A stretch of DNA of 64,000 nt. Source: Leucobacter aridicollis. GTDB taxonomy: Bacteria; Actinomycetota; Actinomycetes; Actinomycetales; Microbacteriaceae. The position numbers and the translations under genes were made by a program. The notes under the pieces were generated by a model. The model did no database searches and was not told where the DNA came from. It was given only the letters and a program-made list of their open reading frames with translations. The stretch covers positions 2,046,001-2,110,000 of the forward strand of contig NZ_JACCBD010000001.1 in the NCBI RefSeq assembly GCF_013409595.1, read 5' to 3'. This document shows, piece after piece, positions 36,323-43,282 of this stretch. Position 1 is the stretch's first letter; every line of letters begins with the position of its first letter.

Positions 36323-36889
36323 CTAGTCCTCGTCCCAGACCAGCGGGGCGCGTGCGATCACGCGGTTAAAGCACGCGGCGTTTGGGTCTTGCTCGTGCAC
36401 GAGCAGCACCAACTCAACGACCGCTCGCCCCTCGGCGTCCACCGGCATGGTCGTCGTTTGCGACCCCTCCGCAGGCCCGACGGTGATGTCGCCGCCGCCC
36501 GTGCGCATGCCGGTGTCAAAGCACGGCCCGGGGTCGCTCCCGATGAGCTCACCGCCCACTCCGAGTGTCGTAACGGTTGCGGTGAGGTCGGCGAAGCGGA
36601 TCTCACCGATCTCCTCGGTCTCACCATCTTCGAGCGTGCGCAGGAATGTCTCAATCTCGAAGGCGGCGGACGTCAGCCCGTCGTCCGACACGATGGTGCC
36701 GCTCGCCGTTCGCGGAGTGTAGGCCGGTTCGTCGCTCGCGCTCTCGCCAGGCTCTTCGGCAGCTGCAGCGCGCTCGTCGGCAGCCCGCGCCGTTCGCGCT
36801 TCCGGTTCAGCGGCTGGCTGGGAACAGCCCGCTAGCAGGAGCGCTGCGACGAGCACGACTGGTGCGACGTGGCGTGGCCTATTCATCAT
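36323..36889 (-). CDS. Putative lipoprotein
   Basis: Secreted, membrane-anchored protein (188 aa) of unknown function. Signal peptide with lipobox LLAGC (Cys near residue 22), then an Ala/Glu-rich linker to about residue 60, then a beta-rich domain with GTIVSDDGLTSAAFEIETFLRT and two Cys (CFDTG, ACFNR) that may form a disulfide. GGAG precedes a double ATG. Confidence 0.75.
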   Translation of the reverse strand: MMNRPRHVAPVVLVAALLLAGCSQPAAEPEARTARAADERAAAAEEPGESASDEPAYTPRTASGTIVSDDGLTSAAFEIETFLRTLEDGETEEIGEIRFADLTATVTTLGVGGELIGSDPGPCFDTGMRTGGGDITVGPAEGSQTTTMPVDAEGRAVVELVLLVHEQDPNAACFNRVIARAPLVWDED

Positions 36890-36987
36890 CTGATCTCCAC
36901 ATGTGCTGCGGACGCGACGCCGCCTCGCTTGTCTCCCGCGATCGCGGCATCAGCAGCCCGGTGTAGTGTCGGCAAGCCTACGCCAGG

Positions 36988-37284
36988 CTACGCGCCCGCC
37001 GCTATCTCCCGGAGCGCGGCAACGTGATCCGCGAAGGCTTTCGTGCCGGTCTTGCTCGCCGCAACCCAGGTGCGGGGACGGTTCGCGACGTAGCCCTTCG
37101 TCACCAGGAGATAGCCTTCGCCCTCGAGGTGCGCGATCGCTTTACTGAGTTGCGAGTCGCCAACGTCGAGCAGTTCGCGAAGCGTCGCGAAGTCGGCCTC
37201 GGTCGCCGAACCGAGCGCGGCCATGAGGGAGAACCGCACCGGGGTCTGAAATGCCGGGTTCAGCCGGTGAAGCGGGTGCGTCAT
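36988..37284 (-). CDS. Winged-helix transcriptional regulator
   Basis: Small DNA-binding protein (98 aa). The segment LRELLDVGDSQLSKAIAHLEGEGYLLVTKGYVANRPRTW, read in parts, is a MarR/ArsR-like winged helix of the HTH_27 type. Overlaps the upstream membrane-protein gene by ATGA, so it is coupled to it and may regulate the operon. Confidence 0.82.
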   Translation of the reverse strand: MTHPLHRLNPAFQTPVRFSLMAALGSATEADFATLRELLDVGDSQLSKAIAHLEGEGYLLVTKGYVANRPRTWVAASKTGTKAFADHVAALREIAAGA

Positions 37285-38159
37285 CGCCGGACGGTTGTCG
37301 GAAGGAACGCGGCGATCACCATCACGAGAACCACAATAGCGGCGGCGCCCCTGGCCAAGGGCCAACCCCAGCTGGCTCCGTTCAGGACGGAAAGGCTTGA
37401 AACGAACGCGACGGCGGTGGCACCGATAAAGCATCCCCACTGCCTCGTGCCCCAGTCGAGCCCGACCGAGGGGAGGCCAAAGCGAGTCCGCCAGGCGACC
37501 ATCATTGCGAGGAATGCCAGGAACACAATGAGCCCGATGATGGCCGCGGCCAACTTCAGCGCGCTTGCGATGAGCAGCGCGGCCAGCACGACGCCGATCA
37601 CCACCGTCGTGACTCGAGCCGGGGCAGCAAGCTGCGCGGGCTGCCACTCCTCGTTCGCCCGAGTGCCGCCGGAGAGCAACTGCCACAGCGGGCGTGCTCC
37701 CATCAGGAGGAACACGCAGATCGGCACTACGATGTTGAACCAGTCGGGATAGCCCGAACCCACGTACTTCAGTACGCCGAGCGTGAGGAACCCAGCAAGG
37801 AACACCACCCAGAGCCCGATGGTTGTCCGTGCCTCACGAACGCGCACACCGAATCGTTCCCGGGCGCCGTTGGAGAGGCCTGCCAGACATATCACGGGAA
37901 CAAGCAGCAACATACTCGCTGGGTACGTATGGTTGACCTCACCTGGCCCGAAGCCGTCATACGCAAACAGGAACAATGTGACGTAGGCCGTCATAACTAC
38001 TGCTGTCACCAGCAACAGCGCGGCGTAGCCGCGGCTCGGGGCGAGGCCCTCCTCGGGCCGCTGGAGCCGGCCGAGCTCGGCGAGCTGAGTGGCCGCGGAC
38101 GTGCTCGCGTCGCGACTGGCGCGTTCGATGTCGAAGTCTCGATCATTCGCACTTCCCAT
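37281..38159 (-). CDS. Multi-pass membrane protein, co-encoded with a regulator
   Basis: Membrane protein (292 aa) with a charged N-terminal ~55 residues and about six to seven hydrophobic helices. No known family that I can name. The start ATG 38159 is fixed by a strong promoter: TTGACA, 18 nt, CATACT, then 6 nt and ATG, so it is leaderless. A membrane protein translated with a winged-helix regulator (ATGA overlap) is a recurring design in Firmicutes and actinobacteria. Confidence 0.8.
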   Translation of the reverse strand: MGSANDRDFDIERASRDASTSAATQLAELGRLQRPEEGLAPSRGYAALLLVTAVVMTAYVTLFLFAYDGFGPGEVNHTYPASMLLLVPVICLAGLSNGARERFGVRVREARTTIGLWVVFLAGFLTLGVLKYVGSGYPDWFNIVVPICVFLLMGARPLWQLLSGGTRANEEWQPAQLAAPARVTTVVIGVVLAALLIASALKLAAAIIGLIVFLAFLAMMVAWRTRFGLPSVGLDWGTRQWGCFIGATAVAFVSSLSVLNGASWGWPLARGAAAIVVLVMVIAAFLPTTVRR

Positions 38160-38165
38160 ATGGAA

Positions 38166-38195
38166 AGTATGTGCGGAGTCGATAGCTATTGTCAA
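38166..38195 (-). promoter_or_regulatory. Consensus promoter, leaderless start of membrane protein/regulator operon
   Basis: -35 TTGACA (38190-38195) and -10 CATACT (38166-38171) on the minus strand, 18 nt apart; transcription should start at the ATG at 38159. Confidence 0.75.
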
Positions 38196-38218
38196 TGGTG
38201 GGCGGCAGACTCGCCGCT

Positions 38219-38249
38219 TTGGCACTCAGCCCCGCCCGCAGTGTACGAT
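38219..38249 (+). promoter_or_regulatory. tRNA-Arg promoter
   Basis: TTGGCA (38219-38224), 19 nt, TACGAT (38244-38249), then the tRNA 10 bp on. The same TTGGCA -35 precedes tRNA-His in this window. Confidence 0.6.
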
Positions 38250-38259
38250 TTCATGAGTC

Positions 38260-38335
38260 GCCTCCTTAGCTCAGTGGATAGAGCAACAGCCTTCTAATCT
38301 GTCGGTCGCTGGTTCGAGTCCAGCAGGGGGCACCA
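38260..38335 (+). tRNA. tRNA-Arg (anticodon TCT)
   Basis: 76 nt: acceptor GCCTCCT pairs with AGGGGGC; D arm TTAGCTCAGTGGATAGAG; anticodon loop CTTCTAA gives TCT; T arm CTGGTTCGAGTCCAG; CCA is encoded. Reads AGA, a rare codon in this GC-rich genome. Confidence 0.95.
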
Positions 38336-38422
38336 TACTTTTTTGGGCCATCGCGGCGCGGTCAGCACGATACCCGCCAGCCGGAAGAGGCCCGCCCTTT
38401 CTTCCATTCCCTCGGCCCGGGC

Positions 38423-38428
38423 TACCGT
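38423..38428 (+). promoter_or_regulatory. -10-like element before small membrane gene
   Basis: TACCGT, 7 nt, ATG at 38436. Confidence 0.35.
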
Positions 38429-38435
38429 GGAAGGC

Positions 38436-38636
38436 ATGCGAACCCCCGAGGAGAACTGGCAGCGAAGCAAAGGGGTGATAGCCGGTCCAGGCGTCGGCAT
38501 GCTCGTCGCGATACCGATCACCCTCTTTGCTGGCGGCAACTGGCCACTGGGCTACGTCATGGCGGGGGGGATGGGCGCCGGCCTGATCGGCGGAGCGGTG
38601 TATGACCTCGTGAGACGGATGCGGCACAAGAAGTAA
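38436..38636 (+). CDS. Hypothetical small membrane protein
   Basis: 66 aa with two hydrophobic segments (VGMLVAIPITLFAGG and VMAGGMGAGLIGGAVY) and a basic C-terminal tail RRMRHKK. No family recognised. Follows tRNA-Arg by 100 bp. Confidence 0.6.
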   Translation: MRTPEENWQRSKGVIAGPGVGMLVAIPITLFAGGNWPLGYVMAGGMGAGLIGGAVYDLVRRMRHKK

Positions 38637-38726
38637 GCGGGTCGGCACGGAATGCGGCCCCAAAGTGCTATCCGCCTGGCACCCTGGTGCGATGCGTGTC
38701 ACTGGGCCCGCTGCGAGAGTAGATGC

Positions 38727-39182
38727 ATGAAGAACAGGACCGCATCCTCACTCCGTCTCTCTGCTGCTCTTGGCGCTGCCGCGCTGCTCGGCGTCTCTCT
38801 CACCGGCTGCAGCGCCATCGCGAAACTGCAGCAGTCTACCGCGGACGCGTGGGCTGTTACCTACGAGGTAACGGTTGAGGGCGTCGACACGGCAACGCTT
38901 ACCGACGTCTCGTACCTCGACCAAGAGATGCGCACCGAGGAGCGCACCTCCGTCGATGCCGGCACCGTGACCGCCTCGTCGGCGGGCGACGGCACCGCGA
39001 GCTGGAAGGTAGATTCGATCGTGGTCGTCGGGGACAATGCGAAGGTCAGCGCCACCGCCGCCGAGGGCGAGCGTGCGACGTGCAGGATCCTGCTCGACGG
39101 CGAGCGCGAGATCGCGACAGCGACCAGCGAGCCCGGCTCGGCAGTGACCTGCGAGGCGACCGCTCCCCCGTTCGATAAGTAG
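38727..39182 (+). CDS. Putative lipoprotein
   Basis: Secreted protein (151 aa): MKNR, a hydrophobic stretch, lipobox SLTGC with Cys near residue 28, then a beta-rich domain with two further Cys (ATCRI, VTCEA). The YEVTVEGVDTATLTDVSY region resembles MmpS-like immunoglobulin-fold lipoproteins of actinobacteria, by inspection only. Confidence 0.72.
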   Translation: MKNRTASSLRLSAALGAAALLGVSLTGCSAIAKLQQSTADAWAVTYEVTVEGVDTATLTDVSYLDQEMRTEERTSVDAGTVTASSAGDGTASWKVDSIVVVGDNAKVSATAAEGERATCRILLDGEREIATATSEPGSAVTCEATAPPFDK

Positions 39183-39264
39183 TCCGCCTCGCGCGGGAGT
39201 TGCGGGGCGAGAACGACGCCGAAAGTTCCGCCTCGCGGGGGAAGACCACTCGCACCAGGCAACG

Positions 39265-39270
39265 TACCGT
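39265..39270 (+). promoter_or_regulatory. -10-like element before small Gly-rich protein
   Basis: TACCGT, 7 nt, ATG at 39278. Confidence 0.35.
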
Positions 39271-39277
39271 TGGACCC

Positions 39278-39466
39278 ATGAGCGAGAACAAGCACCCCCT
39301 CATGAACGCGTCAATGACTTGGACAGTCGCCGGGATCCTGCTCGGTGCGGCGATCGGCGCCGGAATCGGGGCGCTCGCGGGCAGCGTCGCGGTTGGCGCG
39401 AGCCTCGGCTTCGCGATCGGCGCCGTGCTCGGCTTCATCGCGGGGATGCCGCGCCGCACACGCTAG
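39278..39466 (+). CDS. Hypothetical Gly-rich small membrane protein
   Basis: 62 aa, with helix-prone hydrophobic stretches rich in Gly/Ala (GILLGAAIGAGIGALAG, GASLGFAIGAVLGFIAG), like glycine-zipper membrane peptides. Its TAG stop shares the palindrome CTAG with the stop of the truncated monooxygenase on the other strand. Confidence 0.6.
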   Translation: MSENKHPLMNASMTWTVAGILLGAAIGAGIGALAGSVAVGASLGFAIGAVLGFIAGMPRRTR

Positions 39467-39609
39467 CGCGGGCCCCCGTGGTCAACGAACAGTTCGTATG
39501 AGATGTTCAGCGGCTCTTGGCGGGTGAGTTCGACGAGCTCACGATAGAGCGGGAGCACGGTTTCGATCGCGTCGAGCCGGATGAAGTCTTGAGCAATAAC
39601 CTTGAGCAC
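39463..39609 (-). pseudogene. Truncated antibiotic-biosynthesis/quinol monooxygenase (ABM-like) fragment
   Basis: A GTG-started frame of 48 codons reads VLKVIAQDFIR...ETVLPLYRELVELTR...ISYELFVD, the N-terminal half of an ABM/YgiN-type monooxygenase (normally ~95-105 aa), and then stops after VDHGGPR. The GGAG ribosome site and its position 9 nt after the methyltransferase stop look functional, but the second beta-alpha half of the fold is missing and no other minus-strand frame beyond the stop continues it. Likely a decayed or truncated gene. Confidence 0.6.
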
Positions 39610-39618
39610 CGCTCCAGG

Positions 39619-40791
39619 TTAGGCGACCCGCAGCCGCCAGAGCGACGTGACCTCGCGCGAGCGCGCCGCGTGCAGCACGTCGTCGGTGTCCGCTGCGCGG
39701 CCGTGGGTCGGCGTCGTGTCGAGCCGATCCACCACGACGAGGCCGGCGTGCGCGATCGCGTCGAGCAGCATCTCGCGGGTACGCAGTCCGAGCATCTCCG
39801 CGAGGTCCGAGATGATCAGCCAGCCCTCGCCGCCCTCAGCGAGGTGGTCGGGGAGCCCCGCGAGGAAACTCAACAGCATCTGGCTCCCCGGGTCGTAGAT
39901 CGCCGCGTCGAGCGACGTCGCCGCGCTGCCCGGCAGCCACGGCGGGTTGCAGACGACGAGCGAGGCCCGGCCGTCAGGGAACATGTCGCAGACGCGCGCC
40001 TCAGCGACGTCCGAGATGCCGAGGCGCTCGAAGTTGTCGGTGGCGCAGTCCGCGGCGCGCTGGTGCAGGTCGGTGCCGACGACGCGCCCCACGCCGCGCT
40101 TCGCGAGCATGGCCGCGAGCACCCCAGTCCCGGTGCCGATGTCGAAGGCGACGTCGAGCGCTGGCAGGGGCGCGGCGGCCACGAGGTCGACGTACTCGTG
40201 GCGCGTTGGCATGAATGTGCCGTAGTGCGGGTGGATCTTCGCCCCGAGGCTCGGCACGTCGACACCGTTCACGTACCACTGGTGCGCGCTGAGCACGCCG
40301 ACGAGTTCTTGGAGGCTGACGACCGCGCGATCCTGATCGCCCACGGGAGCCCCGCCGTAGGCGAACGGCACGGCAGCGTCGATCCGCGGTGCGCGCGGCA
40401 GCGGGATACTCGCGGGGCCGCCGCGCGGCAGGTCGACGGGAATGAGGATCAGCGAGAGGATCCGCGAGCGCTGGGCGCGCGCCTGCCGGATCCGGTAGAA
40501 CTGCTCCTCCGTGGTCGCGGGCTCCGCGCCGCGCTTACCGGGCCGCGCCCCCTGTTTCGCGAGACGGCGGCCGATCGCGCTGAGGATCTGCTTTGCGCCC
40601 TGAAAGTCCCCCTGCCAGAGCATGGCGGTCCCCTGCGAGGCGAACCCGATCGCGCGGTCTGCGGTGAGCCGGTCATCGACGGTCACGGCGCGCTTCGGGG
40701 CGGGCCGACCGCTCGCACTCAGCCACACCGCGGATCCGGGGGTGCCGTTCTCGTCCCACGTCACTGCCTCGCGGGCGGGATGCTGCTGCAC
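39619..40791 (-). CDS. Class I SAM-dependent methyltransferase
   Basis: Methyltransferase (390 aa) with the SAM motif FDIGTGTGVLAAMLA near residue 215 and the NPPW catalytic motif of amino-methyltransferases (VVCNPPWLPGS), as in RsmC/PrmC/PrmB-type enzymes acting on RNA bases or Gln. The N-terminal ~190 residues are a separate domain. Starts with GTG; GAGAGG lies about 11 nt upstream. Divergent from the peroxiredoxin gene. Exact target unknown. Confidence 0.85.
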   Translation of the reverse strand: MQQHPAREAVTWDENGTPGSAVWLSASGRPAPKRAVTVDDRLTADRAIGFASQGTAMLWQGDFQGAKQILSAIGRRLAKQGARPGKRGAEPATTEEQFYRIRQARAQRSRILSLILIPVDLPRGGPASIPLPRAPRIDAAVPFAYGGAPVGDQDRAVVSLQELVGVLSAHQWYVNGVDVPSLGAKIHPHYGTFMPTRHEYVDLVAAAPLPALDVAFDIGTGTGVLAAMLAKRGVGRVVGTDLHQRAADCATDNFERLGISDVAEARVCDMFPDGRASLVVCNPPWLPGSAATSLDAAIYDPGSQMLLSFLAGLPDHLAEGGEGWLIISDLAEMLGLRTREMLLDAIAHAGLVVVDRLDTTPTHGRAADTDDVLHAARSREVTSLWRLRVA

Positions 40792-40906
40792 GATGGGCGC
40801 CGCCTCTCGGTCGGTTCAGTGGGCGCGCGGTCGGCAGGCCATAAAGGCGCCACACCACGAAAGACGTCACCCAGTCTAGCCGCGCGGTGCGCGCCGACCC
40901 GGCCGC

Positions 40907-40912
40907 TACGAT
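40907..40912 (+). promoter_or_regulatory. -10 element, probable leaderless start of the peroxiredoxin
   Basis: TACGAT, 7 nt, ATG at 40920. Confidence 0.45.
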
Positions 40913-40919
40913 GGGGCGC

Positions 40920-41414
40920 ATGCGTGACATGACGAGAGTTCCACGCGGCCCGCTCCGCTCGACGCTTGGCGGCACCGTCGATCTCAGCGAGCTGCCGGGC
41001 CGGAGCGTGCTCTTCGTCTACCCGCGCACGAGCCCGCCGGACGGCCCGCCAGCAGGGTGGGAGATGATCCCAGGAGCGCGCGGCTGCACGTTAGAGTCCT
41101 GCTCGTTCCGCGATCTCGCCGCCGAGTTCACTGCGCTGGACACCGCGGTGCTCGGCCTGTCGACGCAGGCGCCCCATTATCAGGCCGAGGCGGCCAAGCG
41201 ACTGCACCTTCCGTATCCACTCCTCTCAGACGAAACGCTGTCGCTCGCGGCCCCGCTCGGGCTCGAGACGTTCACGTTCGAGGGTGCACCGCTCTATCGC
41301 AGGGCCACGCTGGTGCTCGAGGCCGGAACCGTCGTCCACCGGTTCGACGAGATCGCCGATCCCGGCGGGCACCCCGCAGAGGTACTCGCCTGGCTCACGC
41401 GGGCCGACTCATAG
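40920..41414 (+). CDS. Peroxiredoxin (AhpC/TSA, BCP-like)
   Basis: Thiol peroxidase-like protein (164 aa). Thioredoxin fold; peroxidatic Cys in IPGARGCTLESCSFRDL. Compared with BCP, which has FYPK-x-TPGCT, there is an insert of about 15 residues (PPDGPPAGWEM) before the Cys; a second Cys lies three residues later. Several in-frame ATGs lie upstream and downstream; 40920 is favoured by the -10 spacing. Divergent from the methyltransferase gene. Confidence 0.82.
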   Translation: MRDMTRVPRGPLRSTLGGTVDLSELPGRSVLFVYPRTSPPDGPPAGWEMIPGARGCTLESCSFRDLAAEFTALDTAVLGLSTQAPHYQAEAAKRLHLPYPLLSDETLSLAAPLGLETFTFEGAPLYRRATLVLEAGTVVHRFDEIADPGGHPAEVLAWLTRADS

Positions 41415-41441
41415 GTCATCGCATACCGCGCGTCGCAGTGC

Positions 41442-41447
41442 TACATT
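41442..41447 (+). promoter_or_regulatory. -10 element, probable leaderless start of the GNAT gene
   Basis: TACATT, 6 nt, ATG at 41454. Confidence 0.5.
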
Positions 41448-41453
41448 CAGAAC

Positions 41454-41996
41454 ATGGCAGAGCAGCTTGGTTCACAGGGCACGGCGGGCCGCGCGGTCGC
41501 ACGCAGGATGGTGCGCGACGACTGGGAGTGGGTTCGCCGCTGGTTCGAGGACGAGACGCTGAACGATGAGCTCGGCCCGCTCGACGACGAGTGGCTCGAA
41601 TACGTACTCGGCGAAACCGAGGGCGTCGAACTCGTCATCGAGGCAGCGCACCCCGCCACAGGCAAGCTTGCGCCGATCGCGCTCGTCGGCGTGGTCTGGG
41701 GCGTTTCTGAGACCGACGCGAGCGCTGCCGAGGCGAGCGATGCGGCGCCCGAGACCGGCCACGCGATCACCGATCTCGCGATCGACCCGGCCCGCAGGGG
41801 CTTCGGGCTCGGCCGCATCGCGATCGACGCGACCATGGCCTGGCCGGATCACCCGGCGACCGACTCCTGGATCGCGTTCGTAGACCAGGAGAACGACGGC
41901 GCCAGGCGGTTCTTCGAGGCGATCGGCTGGACGTACGAGGGGCTCGACGGCGACGACGACGACGCGATGCACCGCTTCGCGACCGGCACGGCGTAA
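41454..41996 (+). CDS. GNAT-family N-acetyltransferase
   Basis: Acetyltransferase (180 aa). The acetyl-CoA loop is seen as IDPARRGFGLGRIAIDATM near residue 105-123, and the C-terminal DQENDGARRFFEAIGWTYEG is typical of GNAT strand 6-7. Substrate unknown. Confidence 0.85.
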   Translation: MAEQLGSQGTAGRAVARRMVRDDWEWVRRWFEDETLNDELGPLDDEWLEYVLGETEGVELVIEAAHPATGKLAPIALVGVVWGVSETDASAAEASDAAPETGHAITDLAIDPARRGFGLGRIAIDATMAWPDHPATDSWIAFVDQENDGARRFFEAIGWTYEGLDGDDDDAMHRFATGTA

Positions 41997-42042
41997 CGGG
42001 CGAGCGCAGATGGCTGGCGCAGCCCCCGCACCGGCTAAGCTC

Positions 42043-42094
42043 CCAGCCTATCCCCCGTCCCTGAGGGCGGATTGATCCGGCGTTCATAGGCTGG
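42043..42094. promoter_or_regulatory. Spaced inverted repeat upstream of butanediol dehydrogenase
   Basis: CCAGCCTAT (42043-42051) and ATAGGCTGG (42086-42094) are exact inverse complements 34 nt apart, 53 bp before the dehydrogenase start. Could be paired operator half-sites; no matching regulator gene lies next to it. Confidence 0.4.
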
Positions 42095-42146
42095 AGGTGT
42101 CCATTCAACACGTCGTTACGACGACCCACCGCTCAGGAGGCATGGA

Positions 42147-43214
42147 ATGAAGGCTGCACGCTACTACGGCAAGAATGACGTCCGCGTTGAGGAGGTCGAG
42201 GAGCCAACGACCCGGCCCGGCACCGTGAAGATCGCGCCCGCGTTCAACGGGATCTGCGGCAGCGACCTGCACCTCTACCACGACGGACCGATGCCGCCAG
42301 CCCCGACGGACACGACCCCGCACCCGATCTCCGGCGAGACCCTCCCCGTCGTGTTCGGCCACGAGTTCTCCGGCGTCGTCGAGGAGGTCGGCGAGGGAGT
42401 CACGGGCGTCGCCGTCGGCGATCACGTTGCCGTCGAACCGCTCATGGTGTGTGGCGTCTGCCACGCGTGCAAGGCGAACAAGTACAACCTCTGCGAGAAG
42501 ATGGGGTTCATCGGCATCTCGGGTCTCGGCGGCGGGCTCTCCGAGCACATCGTCGTCGAGGAGCGCTGGGTGCACAAGGTCGGCGAGATGCCGCTCGATC
42601 AGGCGGCGCTGCTTGAGCCGCTCGCCGTGTCGCTCCACGCGGTCCGCCACGCGGGCGCCGATAGCGCGGCGGGCAAGACGGCCGTCGTCGGCGGGGCGGG
42701 ACCGATCGGCCTGCTCACGGCCGCGGTGCTCCGCGCATACGGGCTGAAGACGATTGTGAGCGAGGTCTCCCCGGAGCGTCGCGCGAAGGCGGAGGAGACG
42801 GGCGTCGCCGACGTTGTTGTGGATCCCTCGTCCGAGGATCTCGCGGCCGTCGTGCGCGAGCAGACCGGCGGCGCGATGGCGGACTTCGCGTTCGACGCTG
42901 CGGGCGTCGGCGTTGTGCTCGACCAGCTGTTCGACTCGCTCGGCGCGGGCGGCAGGCTCGAGGTCATTGCGCTGCACACGCGCCCCTACGAGCTCGACGT
43001 GACCGGCAAGCTCACGATGCAGGATCGGGTGCTCGGGTCGGCGATCGGCTACGCGAACGATCACGAAGAGGCGATCCGCCTCGTAAACTCGGGGCTCGTG
43101 AACCTCGCGCCGTTCATCACGAGCAAGATCACCGTCGACAACATCGTTCGGGACGGCTACGAGAAGCTGCTGCACGACCGCAGCGAGGTGAAGATCCTCG
43201 TCTCGATGAGCTAG
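42147..43214 (+). CDS. Zn-dependent alcohol dehydrogenase, 2,3-butanediol dehydrogenase type
   Basis: Medium-chain dehydrogenase (355 aa), close in layout to (R,R)-butanediol dehydrogenase: catalytic zinc ligands in GICGSDLH and GHEFSG, the structural zinc lobe CGVCHACKANKYNLC, and the Rossmann motif VVGGAGPIGLL near residue 180. GGAGG 5 nt before the ATG. A strong terminator follows. Works on acetoin/butanediol or a related secondary alcohol. Confidence 0.9.
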   Translation: MKAARYYGKNDVRVEEVEEPTTRPGTVKIAPAFNGICGSDLHLYHDGPMPPAPTDTTPHPISGETLPVVFGHEFSGVVEEVGEGVTGVAVGDHVAVEPLMVCGVCHACKANKYNLCEKMGFIGISGLGGGLSEHIVVEERWVHKVGEMPLDQAALLEPLAVSLHAVRHAGADSAAGKTAVVGGAGPIGLLTAAVLRAYGLKTIVSEVSPERRAKAEETGVADVVVDPSSEDLAAVVREQTGGAMADFAFDAAGVGVVLDQLFDSLGAGGRLEVIALHTRPYELDVTGKLTMQDRVLGSAIGYANDHEEAIRLVNSGLVNLAPFITSKITVDNIVRDGYEKLLHDRSEVKILVSMS

Positions 43215-43225
43215 TTTCACACGGA

Positions 43226-43260
43226 GTGAGGGGCCCGGCGGCTGCCGCCGGGCCCCTCAC
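43226..43260. terminator. Strong bidirectional hairpin terminator
   Basis: 16-bp perfect arms GTGAGGGGCCCGGCGG / complement with a 3-nt loop, between the butanediol dehydrogenase (plus) and the TPR-like gene (minus). Confidence 0.8.
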
Positions 43261-43282
43261 TGCGTGTGCGTCGTCGCCGCCG

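Noticed and set aside
39046..39459. Continuation of the truncated monooxygenase in another minus-strand frame
   Set aside because: The translated sequence is Ala/Pro/Arg-rich shadow of the opposite gene and does not resemble the missing half of the ABM fold.
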